64,000 nucleotides of DNA from Companilactobacillus jidongensis. Its GTDB lineage: Bacteria > Bacillota > Bacilli > Lactobacillales > Lactobacillaceae. The notes below the pieces were generated by a model that was given only the letters and a program-made list of their open reading frames with translations, was not told the DNA's origin and made no database searches. Positions 24,293 to 33,266 of this stretch are shown here, one piece after another; the first letter of the stretch is position 1, and every line of letters starts with the position of its first letter. The stretch is taken from assembly GCF_003946575.1 (NCBI RefSeq), contig NZ_RHOP01000001.1, positions 211,850 through 275,849 on the forward strand, given 5' to 3'. The position numbers and the translations under genes are program-made.

Positions 24293-25303
24293 TTATTTAT
24301 CCCCCAATTCATTTACATAATTCGTAGCGACAAAATCACTGATTTCTTTTTTAGTTGGTAAATGATCGATTGTCTGCTGATCCGCCATGAACTTACCTGT
24401 GATATATAGCTGTGTCTGAAAAGTTTCAGTTAAAAAGTTCTGATCAACCATTTGTTTAGCAGTTAACCACTCTGACGTTCCAATTTGTGATTTTGCTTCA
24501 CTGTATCCTAAGTCATTTTGCTTTGAAGCAGCGGTAATAACTTTTTTAGAATCAGTCTGAATCTCCTGATGAGTACGATTCAACTGTCGTAATAACCCCT
24601 TGACTAATTCCGGATGACTGCGTTCAAATCCGCCACGCACCAATGTTATATTGGCTGTAACTCGATTCTGATTACGTAGATTTTCACTAGTGATCAAGAA
24701 ATGTCCATTCTTCAACATTGGTGTCAAAGTTGGTTGCCACGTGTATGCAGCAGAAATATCGCCACGATTCCATGCGGCAACAATATCCTGTGTATCCATA
24801 TCTAATAAGGAAACTTTGTCCAACAAATTATACTTTTTGAGTACCATCATCAAACTATAGTGTGAAGTTGAAACAAATGGTGTCGCAATCTTTTGACCAG
24901 ACAAATCTTGAAAGCTCTTGATACCACTGCCATTGCGAACTACCAAACCCTCATTATTACCTAGAACATCATTAACCCAAATCAACTTAGCGTCGATTTT
25001 TGAAGACATTGCTACAACTCCATTAGTGTCACCCATTGTCGCAAAATCAATATCACCTGAAATCAAGGCTTTGTTAGCGTCGACTCCTGAATCAAAAATA
25101 ATATATTTTGTTTTAATATTTTTTTTATCGAAATAATCACTTAAATAGTTCAACTGTCGAGCGGCAGCAACGTCATTAGGAACCTGCAATATGCCAATTC
25201 TAACTTCACTAACTTTTTGGGGTTCGTTTTTGTGTTGAGCACATCCTGTCATTATCAGTAAAAGACTAAATACAACTGTCAAAACTCCGATTGTTTTTCT
25301 CAT
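24293..25303 (-). CDS. ABC transporter substrate-binding lipoprotein, TauA/SsuA-like
   Basis: The protein has 336 residues with a lipoprotein signal peptide (lipobox LIMTGC, Cys about 21), so it is anchored outside the membrane. The SsuA/TauA-type two-lobe fold is seen in VRIGILQVPNDVAAARQLNYL, ALISGDIDFATMGDTNGVVAM and AAWNRGDISAAYTWQPTLTPML, which closely follow taurine-binding-protein patterns. It overlaps the permease stop by four bases (ATGA). The ligand could be taurine, another sulfonate or a related amine; sequence alone does not settle it. Confidence 0.9.
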   Translation of the reverse strand: MRKTIGVLTVVFSLLLIMTGCAQHKNEPQKVSEVRIGILQVPNDVAAARQLNYLSDYFDKKNIKTKYIIFDSGVDANKALISGDIDFATMGDTNGVVAMSSKIDAKLIWVNDVLGNNEGLVVRNGSGIKSFQDLSGQKIATPFVSTSHYSLMMVLKKYNLLDKVSLLDMDTQDIVAAWNRGDISAAYTWQPTLTPMLKNGHFLITSENLRNQNRVTANITLVRGGFERSHPELVKGLLRQLNRTHQEIQTDSKKVITAASKQNDLGYSEAKSQIGTSEWLTAKQMVDQNFLTETFQTQLYITGKFMADQQTIDHLPTKKEISDFVATNYVNELGDK

Positions 25304-26076
25304 GATTTACCACTCCAAAAGACAATCTTTTTTTCGATAACTTTTAATAATTGATCTAAAGCCACGCCGGTAATTCCGAGAATAATAATGCCAACGAACA
25401 TAACGTCACTCTTCAAATATTTCGAAGCATTGATGATCATCCAACCAATTCCGTACGTCGCTGCAACCATTTCAGCCGCGACAACCGTTGTATAAGCCAT
25501 ACCGACAGCCGTTCTTATTCCAGTAAAAATATCTGGTAACGCGGAGGGAAAAATAACATGGAAGAACACTTGTCTGGGGGTAGCACCTAGAGATTCAGCA
25601 CTTTTGATATAGTCATCATTAACCTTTTGCACACCGGAAATACAGGCTAAGTAAATTGGTGCAAAAGCTGCCAAATATAAAAGAACAACTTTTGATGTTT
25701 CACCAATACCGACCCACAAAATCAGCAAAGTGTAATATGCCAGTGGTGGAATCGGTCTAATAAATTGAATTATAGAATCAAACATTGAATAAATAATTTT
25801 AATTCTGCCACTTATCAATCCCAAAGGTACAGCTGTAATGATAGCCAACAAAACTGCACTTAATAATCTGATCATAGTGATCATAAAGTGATACCATAGC
25901 GGAATGCCGTTATAACCGTATTTACTCAAGTTGACGAATGTTGAAATAACCTTCTCTGGACTTGGCAAAAGTATTTCTGGTGTGATTTTTAACGATGTCA
26001 CAAGTTGCCAAATAACTAGCAAAACTAACCATGTAGCGACTGTTATACCCCAATAGTGCTTCTTTCTTGTCTTCAT
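25300..26076 (-). CDS. ABC transporter permease, sulfonate/taurine type
   Basis: The protein has 258 residues with about six membrane helices. The EAA-type loop ESLGATPRQVFFHVIFPSALP, which docks the ATPase, is clear (about 155-175), as is RTAVGMAYTTVVAAEM after it. It belongs to the SsuC/TauC family. Its SD (GGAGGG) lies directly behind the T-run of the terminator at 26088-26123, leaving no room for a separate promoter. Expression therefore probably depends on read-through from the sulfur genes upstream. Confidence 0.9.
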   Translation of the reverse strand: MKTRKKHYWGITVATWLVLLVIWQLVTSLKITPEILLPSPEKVISTFVNLSKYGYNGIPLWYHFMITMIRLLSAVLLAIITAVPLGLISGRIKIIYSMFDSIIQFIRPIPPLAYYTLLILWVGIGETSKVVLLYLAAFAPIYLACISGVQKVNDDYIKSAESLGATPRQVFFHVIFPSALPDIFTGIRTAVGMAYTTVVAAEMVAATYGIGWMIINASKYLKSDVMFVGIIILGITGVALDQLLKVIEKKIVFWSGKS

Positions 26077-26087
26077 ATTTCCCTCCG

Positions 26088-26123
26088 AAAAAAACTAGAC
26101 GTGATACGAATACCACGTCTAGT
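26088..26123 (-). terminator. Intercistronic terminator between the sulfur genes and the ABC operon
   Basis: A 10-bp perfect stem (26094-26103 with 26114-26123; ACTAGACGTG) is followed on the minus strand by a run of seven T. It is 18 bp from the next ATG. Confidence 0.9.
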
Positions 26124-26146
26124 TGTGTTTCATTCTTATACGTTTT

Positions 26147-27850
26147 CTACATTAGATCAAAGCGATATCCATCAATAATAGGTTCTCTATCATCAACTGT
26201 GTCGTGATAATATTCATATTCTGATAATCCTAAGAATGATCCTACAATATTATAAATATTTGTATACCCTAAGTTACCTAAAGCACGTACCATGTTATAA
26301 CTACGTTGACTTGATAGACAGTGAACATAAACTGGCACATTGTGAGGAATTTCATCCAATCTATCTCTGAATTCACTCAATGGAATATTGATTGCGCCCT
26401 TGATATGACCGTCTTTATATTCTTTAGGCTCACGTGCGTCAACAATCATTGCTCCACTTTCGACCAATCCTCTAACCTCTGACATTCTAACCTGTTTGAA
26501 CTCGCCATTAAGAAGATTTGTCGCAACTAAGCCAGCCATATTAACAGCATTCTTAGCGGTACTAAACATTGGTTGGTAGCACAATTCGAGATTTTGTAAA
26601 TCTTCAACGTGTCCATACATCGAGATCATTGTTGCGATCACATCGACTTGTTTATCGACACCACTTTCACCAACAGCTTGGGCACCAAGGATTTCACCTG
26701 ACGGTACGCCGAAGATCAGCTTAAAGTATAGTGGTTTGGCATTTGGCATCAAAGCTACTTTATCCTTAGGAATAATCATCGCAACATTATAGTCAATACC
26801 ATTCTCTAGACACTGTTTCTCTGTTAATCCAGTTGAAGCTGCGTTCATCTTGAATAATTTGATTACTTGAGAACCGATGACGCCACGTTGTGTAACATTT
26901 CTGCCATACATATGGTCAGCAGCAGCACGGGCCTCCATTTGAGCTGGGAAAGCTAGATCAAGACGTTGTTTCTTTCTAGTGATCATGTTGGTAACTTCGA
27001 TGGCATCCCCAACCGCATAGATGTGAGGAAGATTAGTTTGATAGCTTTGGTTGACAGCAATCGCACCTGTATCTCCTAGTTTAACACCAATTTTTTCCGC
27101 TAAAGTTACATCTGGTTTAACACCAATTGCCATCACAACAACGTCAGTAGAAATTGTTTTACCAGAAGCTAATGTAACTTTTGTATCTGAAATTTCAGAT
27201 ACTCCATCGTCGACAATCAAGTTAACATCATTGTCGAGAATTTCTTTATGAAGGATTTGTGCCATATCGTCATCAATCGGTGCCATAACATGATGTGCTG
27301 CCTCAACTAACGCAACATTCTTTCCACCTTCGACCAAGTTCTCCATAACTTCAAGTCCGATGAAACCTCCACCAACAACTGTAATATTCTCAGCGTTATT
27401 GCTTTCGATGTATCCAGCCAGAGCCTTGATGTCTTCAACATTACGAACCGTGAAGACGTTCTCGTTGTGAACACCTTTGATCGATTCTAGCAAAATTGGA
27501 ACGGCACCCGGTGAAAGAAATAGTTCATCATAGTCTCTGGTACTTGTTTCGCCAGTAATCGTATTCTTAATAGTAACTGTCATGTCCTTGTAATCCGCAT
27601 CAATAACTTCAGTATTAACTTCAGCATCAATATTATATTGCATCTTGAATTGTTGCGGAGTCATCAAGACAATGTCATCAGCATCCTCAATTGTTCCGCT
27701 CAAGTGATATGGCAAAGCACAATTTGAAAACGAAACATTTGGTCCCTTTTCAAACATTGTGATCTCAGTATTTTCATCCAAACGTCTAACTCTAGCGGCA
27801 ACTGATGCACCACCAGCAACCCCACCTACTACTAATACTTTTTTACTCAT
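26147..27850 (-). CDS. CoA-disulfide reductase / NAD(P)H polysulfide reductase with rhodanese domain
   Basis: This cytoplasmic flavoprotein of 567 residues is a fusion. FAD motif VVGGVAGGASVAARVRR, active cysteine in SFSNCALPYHLSG (C43), NAD motif VVGGGFIGLEVMENL and second FAD motif HIYAVGDAIEV cover about 1-450. A rhodanese domain follows, with IVDAREPKEYKDGHIKGAIN and catalytic Cys in YVHCLSSQRS. CoADR-RHD enzymes reduce CoA disulfide, CoA persulfide or polysulfide. It follows two thiosulfate-transporter-like genes, so it likely handles incoming sulfane sulfur. GGAGG precedes the ATG; 12 bp separate it from the previous stop. Confidence 0.92.
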   Translation of the reverse strand: MSKKVLVVGGVAGGASVAARVRRLDENTEITMFEKGPNVSFSNCALPYHLSGTIEDADDIVLMTPQQFKMQYNIDAEVNTEVIDADYKDMTVTIKNTITGETSTRDYDELFLSPGAVPILLESIKGVHNENVFTVRNVEDIKALAGYIESNNAENITVVGGGFIGLEVMENLVEGGKNVALVEAAHHVMAPIDDDMAQILHKEILDNDVNLIVDDGVSEISDTKVTLASGKTISTDVVVMAIGVKPDVTLAEKIGVKLGDTGAIAVNQSYQTNLPHIYAVGDAIEVTNMITRKKQRLDLAFPAQMEARAAADHMYGRNVTQRGVIGSQVIKLFKMNAASTGLTEKQCLENGIDYNVAMIIPKDKVALMPNAKPLYFKLIFGVPSGEILGAQAVGESGVDKQVDVIATMISMYGHVEDLQNLELCYQPMFSTAKNAVNMAGLVATNLLNGEFKQVRMSEVRGLVESGAMIVDAREPKEYKDGHIKGAINIPLSEFRDRLDEIPHNVPVYVHCLSSQRSYNMVRALGNLGYTNIYNIVGSFLGLSEYEYYHDTVDDREPIIDGYRFDLM

Positions 27851-27862
27851 TACAATTCCTCC

Positions 27863-29194
27863 TTAAATAGTTGCAACATTCATATTTGGTAATTCATATT
27901 TTGGTAAGATATCAACTTTGCCTTCGAACATCTTAATTCCAACCATGCCACCTAATACTAAGAAAGCCATAAATACGTATCCGTGGATTGAAAAGTTGCA
28001 GATTGAAGAATACAAGGCACCAATGTTACATCCACGTGCACATCTACTTCCGAATCCCATCAATAATCCACCAGTGGCATAAACCATGAATGATCTAGCA
28101 TTAAATTTAAACTTAAATGAAAATCTACCGGCCATTAAAAATGCAATAAAAGCACCTAATACCAAACCAATATTTCTAATAGTTCCTCCGTCGACTAACA
28201 AGCTGCCTTGCATAGCCTTGGCAGTTTCATCAAAAGCTGGAGAAGTAAATTTCATTCCAAACAATCCTAAGAACTTCTGATCTAATGAAACAAATGGTGT
28301 TGTAACGCCCCATGCTTTGCCAGTTGTAACTAATACAAAAATTGCACCAATAGAAATTCCAATTGCTCCAATTAAAAAGCTCCATCTTTCAACAAAGAAC
28401 TTATGATACGTTTCCCATGATGTTAAACTAAATTCTTTTTCATTTGTATTGATGGGCTTTTCATATTCTAAATAATCTGATTTTGGATCAGAATACATGC
28501 CCATTTGCTTTTTATGATTCTCATACATCTTAGCAACTACATACAATCCAAAGAAAATCAGCAAGGTAACAAAGATTGCTCCACCGTACCCAATATATTG
28601 TGGCATCCAACCTTGAATACCAATTTTTCCGATTGCTGATTGATCAAGTTGATAACCAACCCATTGGCCAGGTGCTGCAGCAAGAACAAAGAATGGTAAT
28701 GCTACCCATGAGTGTCCTTCTCCTTCGCCAAAATCTGATAGTGTACCACTGGCACAACCACCAGCCATCAACATTCCCATACCGAACAGAAATCCACCAA
28801 GTGCAGTAGAAATATTTCCCATTCTGACATTTTGTGTTCCAGGAATAATTGCCTGGCTATCACTTGTCGCCAGCCAAGCTGGAATTGCTCCACCACTTGC
28901 AGCAGCCCATTGAATACCGATATTAACAATTGCAGTAAGTGAAAACATAACAAGCAATGCAACGGTCAAACTAGATTCTCCACGATAAAATACTCGTTTG
29001 ATCCCGCCAGCAAAACCAAACCTGGACCTTGTTAAAACATACCCAATCATTAATCCTGCAAATAAAAACATTGGTAATTTATTAACTTGACTATATAAAT
29101 AAAATGCCCAAATAACTGTAAGTATGAACAATCCCAACCCAATAACGGGTTGTTTCGGATTCAATCCATAACTTTTCATTTTCTGTGAAATCAT
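27863..29194 (-). CDS. YeeE/YedE-family (thiosulfate-type) transporter, copy 2
   Basis: The membrane protein has 443 residues from the ATG at 29194 (AGGGGGAG upstream; the frame to 29215 includes that SD). It is a full-length duplicated YeeE/YedE protein. The two signature cysteine motifs are AGGCASGTLSDFGEGEG and GSRCARGCNIGALYSSIC, and a third opening motif is SRFGFAGGIKRVFYRG. TsuA of this family imports thiosulfate through conserved cysteines. It is preceded by a near-copy of the regulatory region found upstream of its paralogue, so it can be transcribed separately. Downstream is the CoADR-rhodanese. Confidence 0.9.
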   Translation of the reverse strand: MISQKMKSYGLNPKQPVIGLGLFILTVIWAFYLYSQVNKLPMFLFAGLMIGYVLTRSRFGFAGGIKRVFYRGESSLTVALLVMFSLTAIVNIGIQWAAASGGAIPAWLATSDSQAIIPGTQNVRMGNISTALGGFLFGMGMLMAGGCASGTLSDFGEGEGHSWVALPFFVLAAAPGQWVGYQLDQSAIGKIGIQGWMPQYIGYGGAIFVTLLIFFGLYVVAKMYENHKKQMGMYSDPKSDYLEYEKPINTNEKEFSLTSWETYHKFFVERWSFLIGAIGISIGAIFVLVTTGKAWGVTTPFVSLDQKFLGLFGMKFTSPAFDETAKAMQGSLLVDGGTIRNIGLVLGAFIAFLMAGRFSFKFKFNARSFMVYATGGLLMGFGSRCARGCNIGALYSSICNFSIHGYVFMAFLVLGGMVGIKMFEGKVDILPKYELPNMNVATI

Positions 29195-29214
29195 TATATC
29201 TCCCCCTAAGTTCA

Positions 29215-29320
29215 ATGTGATTTTATTAACAATCTATATTTGAAGTATACATCCATTGATATACCTAATGAAATTCCATTTATTGTGATTACTTATGACT
29301 AAATAGGAATAGGGGGTGAT
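29215..29320 (-). repeat. Duplicated regulatory region, copy A
   Basis: This region matches 30628-30730 almost end to end. It includes a 34-base identical block (29256-29289) starting TTGATATACCTAATG, a shared ATTAACAAT and GTATAC on one side, and GGAATAGG on the other. It lies upstream of yedE copy 2. TATACT on the minus strand is the likely -10. The GGAATAGGGGG end corresponds to the SD of the LysR gene in copy B but has no gene after it. Confidence 0.85.
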
Positions 29321-29335
29321 ATTCAATATTTATAA

Positions 29336-30604
29336 TTACGCGTAAACTCTCTTAGCAACCATATTTCCAAGAATTCCACCTGCAACTAAGACAACTAAGA
29401 ATATCCATCCTGACAATGAGAAGGTTGCGATTGGACTGTACAAAGCACCAACGTTACAACCATTTGAAAGGCGTGTACCAAATCCCATTGAAAAACCACC
29501 AATTGCATACAACGTGCTACTTTTAACAGTCAGTGATGGAACAGAATGAATCGTTTCACTCATTAACCCTGCAGTTGAGAAGTAAACAAAAGTTCCAAGT
29601 AAGATACCAAAGTTTTGTACAGTAACGCCATTAGCTAGCCAAGGTCCTGCAAATACTGCTGCTGGTTGATTGGTAAAACTTGAAAGTGACCCAGCAGAAA
29701 CACCAAATGAAGTTAGAACTTTACCAAACCAGAATCCATAAGGAGTTGAAGCTCCCCAACCTGATTTTGTTAGGCCCATTAATAATACAAATAAAAATGC
29801 TAATCCGATAGCTCCTTGTTTCAAAGTCAAGGGACGCTTAAACATAACATCGTAATTGGTTTGACTTGTTAATGAATAGTCAGCGATACCTTCGTCAGAT
29901 AAAGGTTTATCCTGCATTCTTTCTGATAATACACCCGAATATGTTGATTCATTACGACGTTTCTTTTCATATAGATATGATAGATAGACACCAATTCCGG
30001 CGAAAACGGCTGTTAAAACAATGGCACCTAAATAGCCATTTAAGCCATCCCATTTGAACCAATCTGGCATGTAGACACCGTTTGAAAATTTAGATCCTGT
30101 TTCTGAAGTAAACCATGATTTTTGAACCCATGATTGAGTTGTTTGTACTGGAAATCCCATAAATACTCCAACACAGAAAAAAATCAACGTAATTCCAGCT
30201 CTTGGCAAATCAGTTACCAAGTCGGTCAATGTACCCGTGGCACAGCATGATGAAAATGACATACCAAATCCAAAAAGTAATCCACCTAGCAATAAGCCTA
30301 GATTGATTGGATTAATCCACAAGTCGTAATCTGTAATATCCTTGGCAGAGAATAAGAATGACACATTCGCAATTGCTGTTATAAGAAACATAAACATCAA
30401 TGTACGCATTAACTTTGTTGAGCCCGTGTTATAGGCTCTATTAACACTCCCTGCAAACCCCGTATAAGATCTAGATAATATATAACCCATTGCCAAACCA
30501 ATAAGTAATCTAATGTAATGCATATTGGTCGGCAAGATAAATGGTGCTCCAAAAATAAGCACCGCTAACAATATGAAGCCGAATATTTTATCCCAGTTTT
30601 TCAT
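29336..30604 (-). CDS. YeeE/YedE-family (thiosulfate-type) transporter, copy 1
   Basis: This membrane protein of 422 residues is paralogous to the next gene and of similar layout: SRSYTGFAGSVNRAYNTG, SSCCATGTLTDLVTDLPRAG and GTRLSNGCNVGALYSPIATFSLSGW. The first motif has a double cysteine (CC), and the second has only one cysteine where the paralogue has two, so substrate handling may differ. It has about nine or ten helices. GGGGAG precedes the ATG. It is divergent from a LysR-type regulator. Uptake of thiosulfate or a related sulfur anion is likely by family. Confidence 0.9.
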   Translation of the reverse strand: MKNWDKIFGFILLAVLIFGAPFILPTNMHYIRLLIGLAMGYILSRSYTGFAGSVNRAYNTGSTKLMRTLMFMFLITAIANVSFLFSAKDITDYDLWINPINLGLLLGGLLFGFGMSFSSCCATGTLTDLVTDLPRAGITLIFFCVGVFMGFPVQTTQSWVQKSWFTSETGSKFSNGVYMPDWFKWDGLNGYLGAIVLTAVFAGIGVYLSYLYEKKRRNESTYSGVLSERMQDKPLSDEGIADYSLTSQTNYDVMFKRPLTLKQGAIGLAFLFVLLMGLTKSGWGASTPYGFWFGKVLTSFGVSAGSLSSFTNQPAAVFAGPWLANGVTVQNFGILLGTFVYFSTAGLMSETIHSVPSLTVKSSTLYAIGGFSMGFGTRLSNGCNVGALYSPIATFSLSGWIFLVVLVAGGILGNMVAKRVYA

Positions 30605-30627
30605 ATAAACACTCCCCAGATATTTCT

Positions 30628-30730
30628 ATGTGATGTTATTAACAATTACATTTATAGTATACAGCCCTTGATATACCTAATGAAATTCCATTTATTGTGA
30701 TAAGCTATAACCATATTGGAATAGGAGTGT
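30628..30730 (-). promoter_or_regulatory. Divergent regulatory region of yedE copy 1 and LysR gene, copy B
   Basis: This contains the second copy of the 34-base block (30668-30701), whose core AATGAAATTCCATT is a near-perfect dyad of the kind LysR proteins bind. TATACT on the minus strand (near 30656-30661) is the probable -10 of yedE copy 1. Its other end contains the LysR gene's SD (AATAGGAG). Confidence 0.75.
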
Positions 30731-30734
30731 CTAC

Positions 30735-31655
30735 ATGAATAATTACGATGAATTACTGAATTATTTCAACGCCATTTTAAACTTTGGAAGTTTTTCTGCA
30801 GCTTCAGATCAGTTATTTATTTCACAATCATATTTAAGCAAAGTTGTACTAAAAGCCGAAAAAGAATTAGGTGCAACTCTTTTGAATCGTTCACATCATC
30901 CGATAACCTTGACATATGCTGGTGAAAAATTTATGTCGGGATTAGAAACAATTGCTTTTGAGAAACGAAACCTTTATCAAGAAGTACACGATATTGCAAA
31001 TAATAAAAACGGTCATATTAGTTTAGGAATAAATCAGTCAATTGCTTCGACCTTCTTACCAAATGTTTTACCAGTATTCCACGATAAATATCCCAACATC
31101 CATATAACCTTGTCCGAAAATCCTTCGGCTGAATTAGAATCACAACTACTCCATCAAGATTTAGATTTTCAGATTCGCATGTTACCTATATATACCAATA
31201 CGATTCAATTCACTCATTTAAAATACGAACCGATTTACTTGATCCTAGCTAAGAATTCGCCCTACTTCACTCCTGAAAAATCCAAAATCGATATCCTAGA
31301 AGATAAATTTGAATGTCTGAAACAACAAGATTTCATCAGCTTATACTCAGGTTCCGGTTTCTCTCGCCTATTGGAGACCTTCTTGAATCGACAAGAAATA
31401 AACTTGAATACTGTGCTAAAAGTTAAATCTATTCAAACCTCAGCTTCTCTAGCTTACAAAGGACTGGCTTCAACTTTTGTGCCAGAATCTTTTTTGGACA
31501 AGCAATTTAACTCCTCGTTATGTAACATCTACAAAGTAAGTCCTAATGTTTTAAAAATGAACGTAGTCCTAGCATCTCTCAAAGATAGAGAATTTACTCG
31601 GGAAATGGAACTATTCCAAAAAAGTGTCATCAGAAGTTTTTCTTGTTACAATTAG
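30735..31655 (+). CDS. LysR-family regulator of the sulfur locus
   Basis: The protein has 306 residues. The HTH is NFGSFSAASDQLFISQSYLSKVVLKAEKELG (about 16-46), followed by an effector domain (HISLGINQSIASTFLPNVLPVF). It is divergent from yedE copy 1, and the intergenic region is duplicated in front of yedE copy 2, so both transporters are probably its targets. The SD AGGAG fits. By analogy with CysB/CmbR-type regulators it may sense a cysteine precursor; that is inference. Confidence 0.9.
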   Translation: MNNYDELLNYFNAILNFGSFSAASDQLFISQSYLSKVVLKAEKELGATLLNRSHHPITLTYAGEKFMSGLETIAFEKRNLYQEVHDIANNKNGHISLGINQSIASTFLPNVLPVFHDKYPNIHITLSENPSAELESQLLHQDLDFQIRMLPIYTNTIQFTHLKYEPIYLILAKNSPYFTPEKSKIDILEDKFECLKQQDFISLYSGSGFSRLLETFLNRQEINLNTVLKVKSIQTSASLAYKGLASTFVPESFLDKQFNSSLCNIYKVSPNVLKMNVVLASLKDREFTREMELFQKSVIRSFSCYN

Positions 31656-31720
31656 TCACCTATCACAAGTTAAATAATGCTAATATTAAATTACCAATAT
31701 AATGAAAGAAGGATTTTTTA

Positions 31721-32194
31721 ATGAAGATTTATTTTGCTAATGGTTTATTCTCTGAAGCTGATCGTCTATACAATGACATGGTGGTTAAAAAAATTCGTGC
31801 AATGTCCAGTGACATTGAGATCTACTTACCTCAAGAAAATGGTGACATCAATGACAAGATGAATTACGCCGACTCAATTAAGATTGCACAAGAGGATAAT
31901 AAAGAACTTCTTTCATCTGACCTAGTTGTAGCTGTTCTGGACGGCGATACTATGGACGACGGTGTGGCTACTGAGATCGGTCTAGCATTTGGTAAAGAAA
32001 TTCCAATCGTTGGTCTTTGGACTGACCTACGTCAACATGGTTTCAACAATCCTGCCAAACTTGAGGCCGTTAAAACTATCGGTGAAAATCCATTTGGCTA
32101 CATCAATAACTACACTATCGGCTTGATTAAGATGAATGGTGTTGTTATCAGTACCGTTGACCAACTACTAGTTGAAGTTAAAAAATACCTCTAA
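31721..32194 (+). CDS. ndt: Nucleoside 2-deoxyribosyltransferase
   Basis: This cytoplasmic enzyme of 157 residues moves deoxyribose between nucleobases for purine and pyrimidine salvage, a trait typical of lactobacilli. Visible: IYFANGLFSEADRLYND at the N-terminus, DLVVAVLDGDTMDDGVATEIGLAFG with the nucleophilic Glu in ATEIG, and the C-terminal base-binding tail (NNYTIGLIKMNG). Family length is about 155-165. The SD is AGAAGGA. It is monocistronic with a terminator at 32223. Confidence 0.93.
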   Translation: MKIYFANGLFSEADRLYNDMVVKKIRAMSSDIEIYLPQENGDINDKMNYADSIKIAQEDNKELLSSDLVVAVLDGDTMDDGVATEIGLAFGKEIPIVGLWTDLRQHGFNNPAKLEAVKTIGENPFGYINNYTIGLIKMNGVVISTVDQLLVEVKKYL

Positions 32195-32222
32195 TGTTTC
32201 AGTTATGTTACACACACTTTAC

Positions 32223-32268
32223 AGTTGGATTATACCTAATTTACGTTTAGGTTATATCCAACTTTTTT
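32223..32268 (+). terminator. Intrinsic terminator
   Basis: GTTGGAT (from 32224) pairs with ATCCAAC (to 32262) and CCTAA with TTAGG across a small internal loop, followed by six T. Confidence 0.85.
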
Positions 32269-32354
32269 AGTTCTATACGTTATATGATATTTCTCGGTTA
32301 GAAAAATTCAATTAAACAAATATGTTTTTACTTATCTAAGGGGATATATCTTTT

Positions 32355-33164
32355 ATGAAAATCAAAAGTTTCGCTGCTTCACTATTAACTGTTGCTTCAC
32401 TTGCACTTGTAACATTAGGCTCAACATCAAATGTCCAAGCTGCTACGGTTGCTACACAAGCTACATCAGGTGTTCTTTATATCAATAATGCATCTGGTGC
32501 ACAAATCTACGGAACACCTACTACAGAAAGTGGAATCGCTACTACTGGTGCCAGCCTCGTTAACGATTCTGCATGGCAATACACTAAGGCCGCTAGCGTT
32601 AACGGTGAATTGTTCTATGCTGTTGGTAAAAATCAATGGATCAAGGCTTCAGATACAAGCTCAAAGCCTGCTACACAGGCTTCAACACAAATGAACAAGA
32701 TCATGTATGTTAAAGCTAACGGTAACGTAAATCTTTACAGTGCAGCTAATGGTGGTTACTTCACAGGTAACACAGTTATTGGTGGTTACGGTTATACAGT
32801 TTATGAATCAACAACTGATGACAATGGTCAAATCTGGTACAATGTTGGTCAAAACCAATGGGTGAACGGTCAATACATGTCAGATGACAACGTTACACAA
32901 ACACTTACAATGAACGCTACTGCTTATGATCCAGCTGTTCTTGGTTCAAATATGGGTTATAGTGGTGTCGCTGCTAACTTATCAAAATTCCCTAAGGGCA
33001 CTCACTTAAGAATTACAGACGGTAACGGTACAGTTTACGATCGTGTCGTTAATGATACAGGCCTATTCGCATACAGCAATCCTAATCAATTAGATATTGC
33101 TATGCCTAATTCACAAGCATTATCATTTGGTCGTCAAAACGTTACAGTTGAAGTTTTAGGTTAA
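32355..33164 (+). CDS. Secreted surface protein with two SLAP-like repeats and a 3D domain
   Basis: The protein has 269 residues. The signal peptide is KIKSFAASLLTVASLALVTL... with cleavage near VQAA (about 29). Two repeats of about 60 residues follow (VLYINNASGAQIY...NQWIKASD and IMYVKANGNVNLY...NQWVNGQYM), resembling the cell-wall-binding SLAP domain. Residues about 185-269 form a 3D domain: MNATAYDP, GVAANLSKFPKGTHLRI, VYDRVVNDTGLF and LDIAMPN, with the three conserved aspartates. Such domains occur in peptidoglycan-active proteins (MltA/RpfB-like). It is probably a wall-bound enzyme or stationary-phase protein. It has its own SD (AAGGGG) and terminator. Confidence 0.85.
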   Translation: MKIKSFAASLLTVASLALVTLGSTSNVQAATVATQATSGVLYINNASGAQIYGTPTTESGIATTGASLVNDSAWQYTKAASVNGELFYAVGKNQWIKASDTSSKPATQASTQMNKIMYVKANGNVNLYSAANGGYFTGNTVIGGYGYTVYESTTDDNGQIWYNVGQNQWVNGQYMSDDNVTQTLTMNATAYDPAVLGSNMGYSGVAANLSKFPKGTHLRITDGNGTVYDRVVNDTGLFAYSNPNQLDIAMPNSQALSFGRQNVTVEVLG

Positions 33165-33195
33165 TTAGAGCATTAACTAAAAAAACAAATTACAC

Positions 33196-33238
33196 AAAAA
33201 GGCATTTCTACAGTATTATGTTGTAGAAATGCCTTTTT
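33196..33238 (+). terminator. Intrinsic terminator
   Basis: AAAAAGGCATTTCTACA (33196-33212) pairs with TGTAGAAATGCCTTTTT (33222-33238). It stands between the 3D-domain gene and the two-component genes. Confidence 0.93.
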
Positions 33239-33266
33239 GTTGTACCCTAATCTTGGAGGAAACATT

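Noticed and set aside
29215..30730. Direct repeats as insertion-sequence ends or attachment sites
   Set aside because: The repeat coincides with promoter positions of two paralogous genes and aligns over the full control region, so gene duplication explains it.
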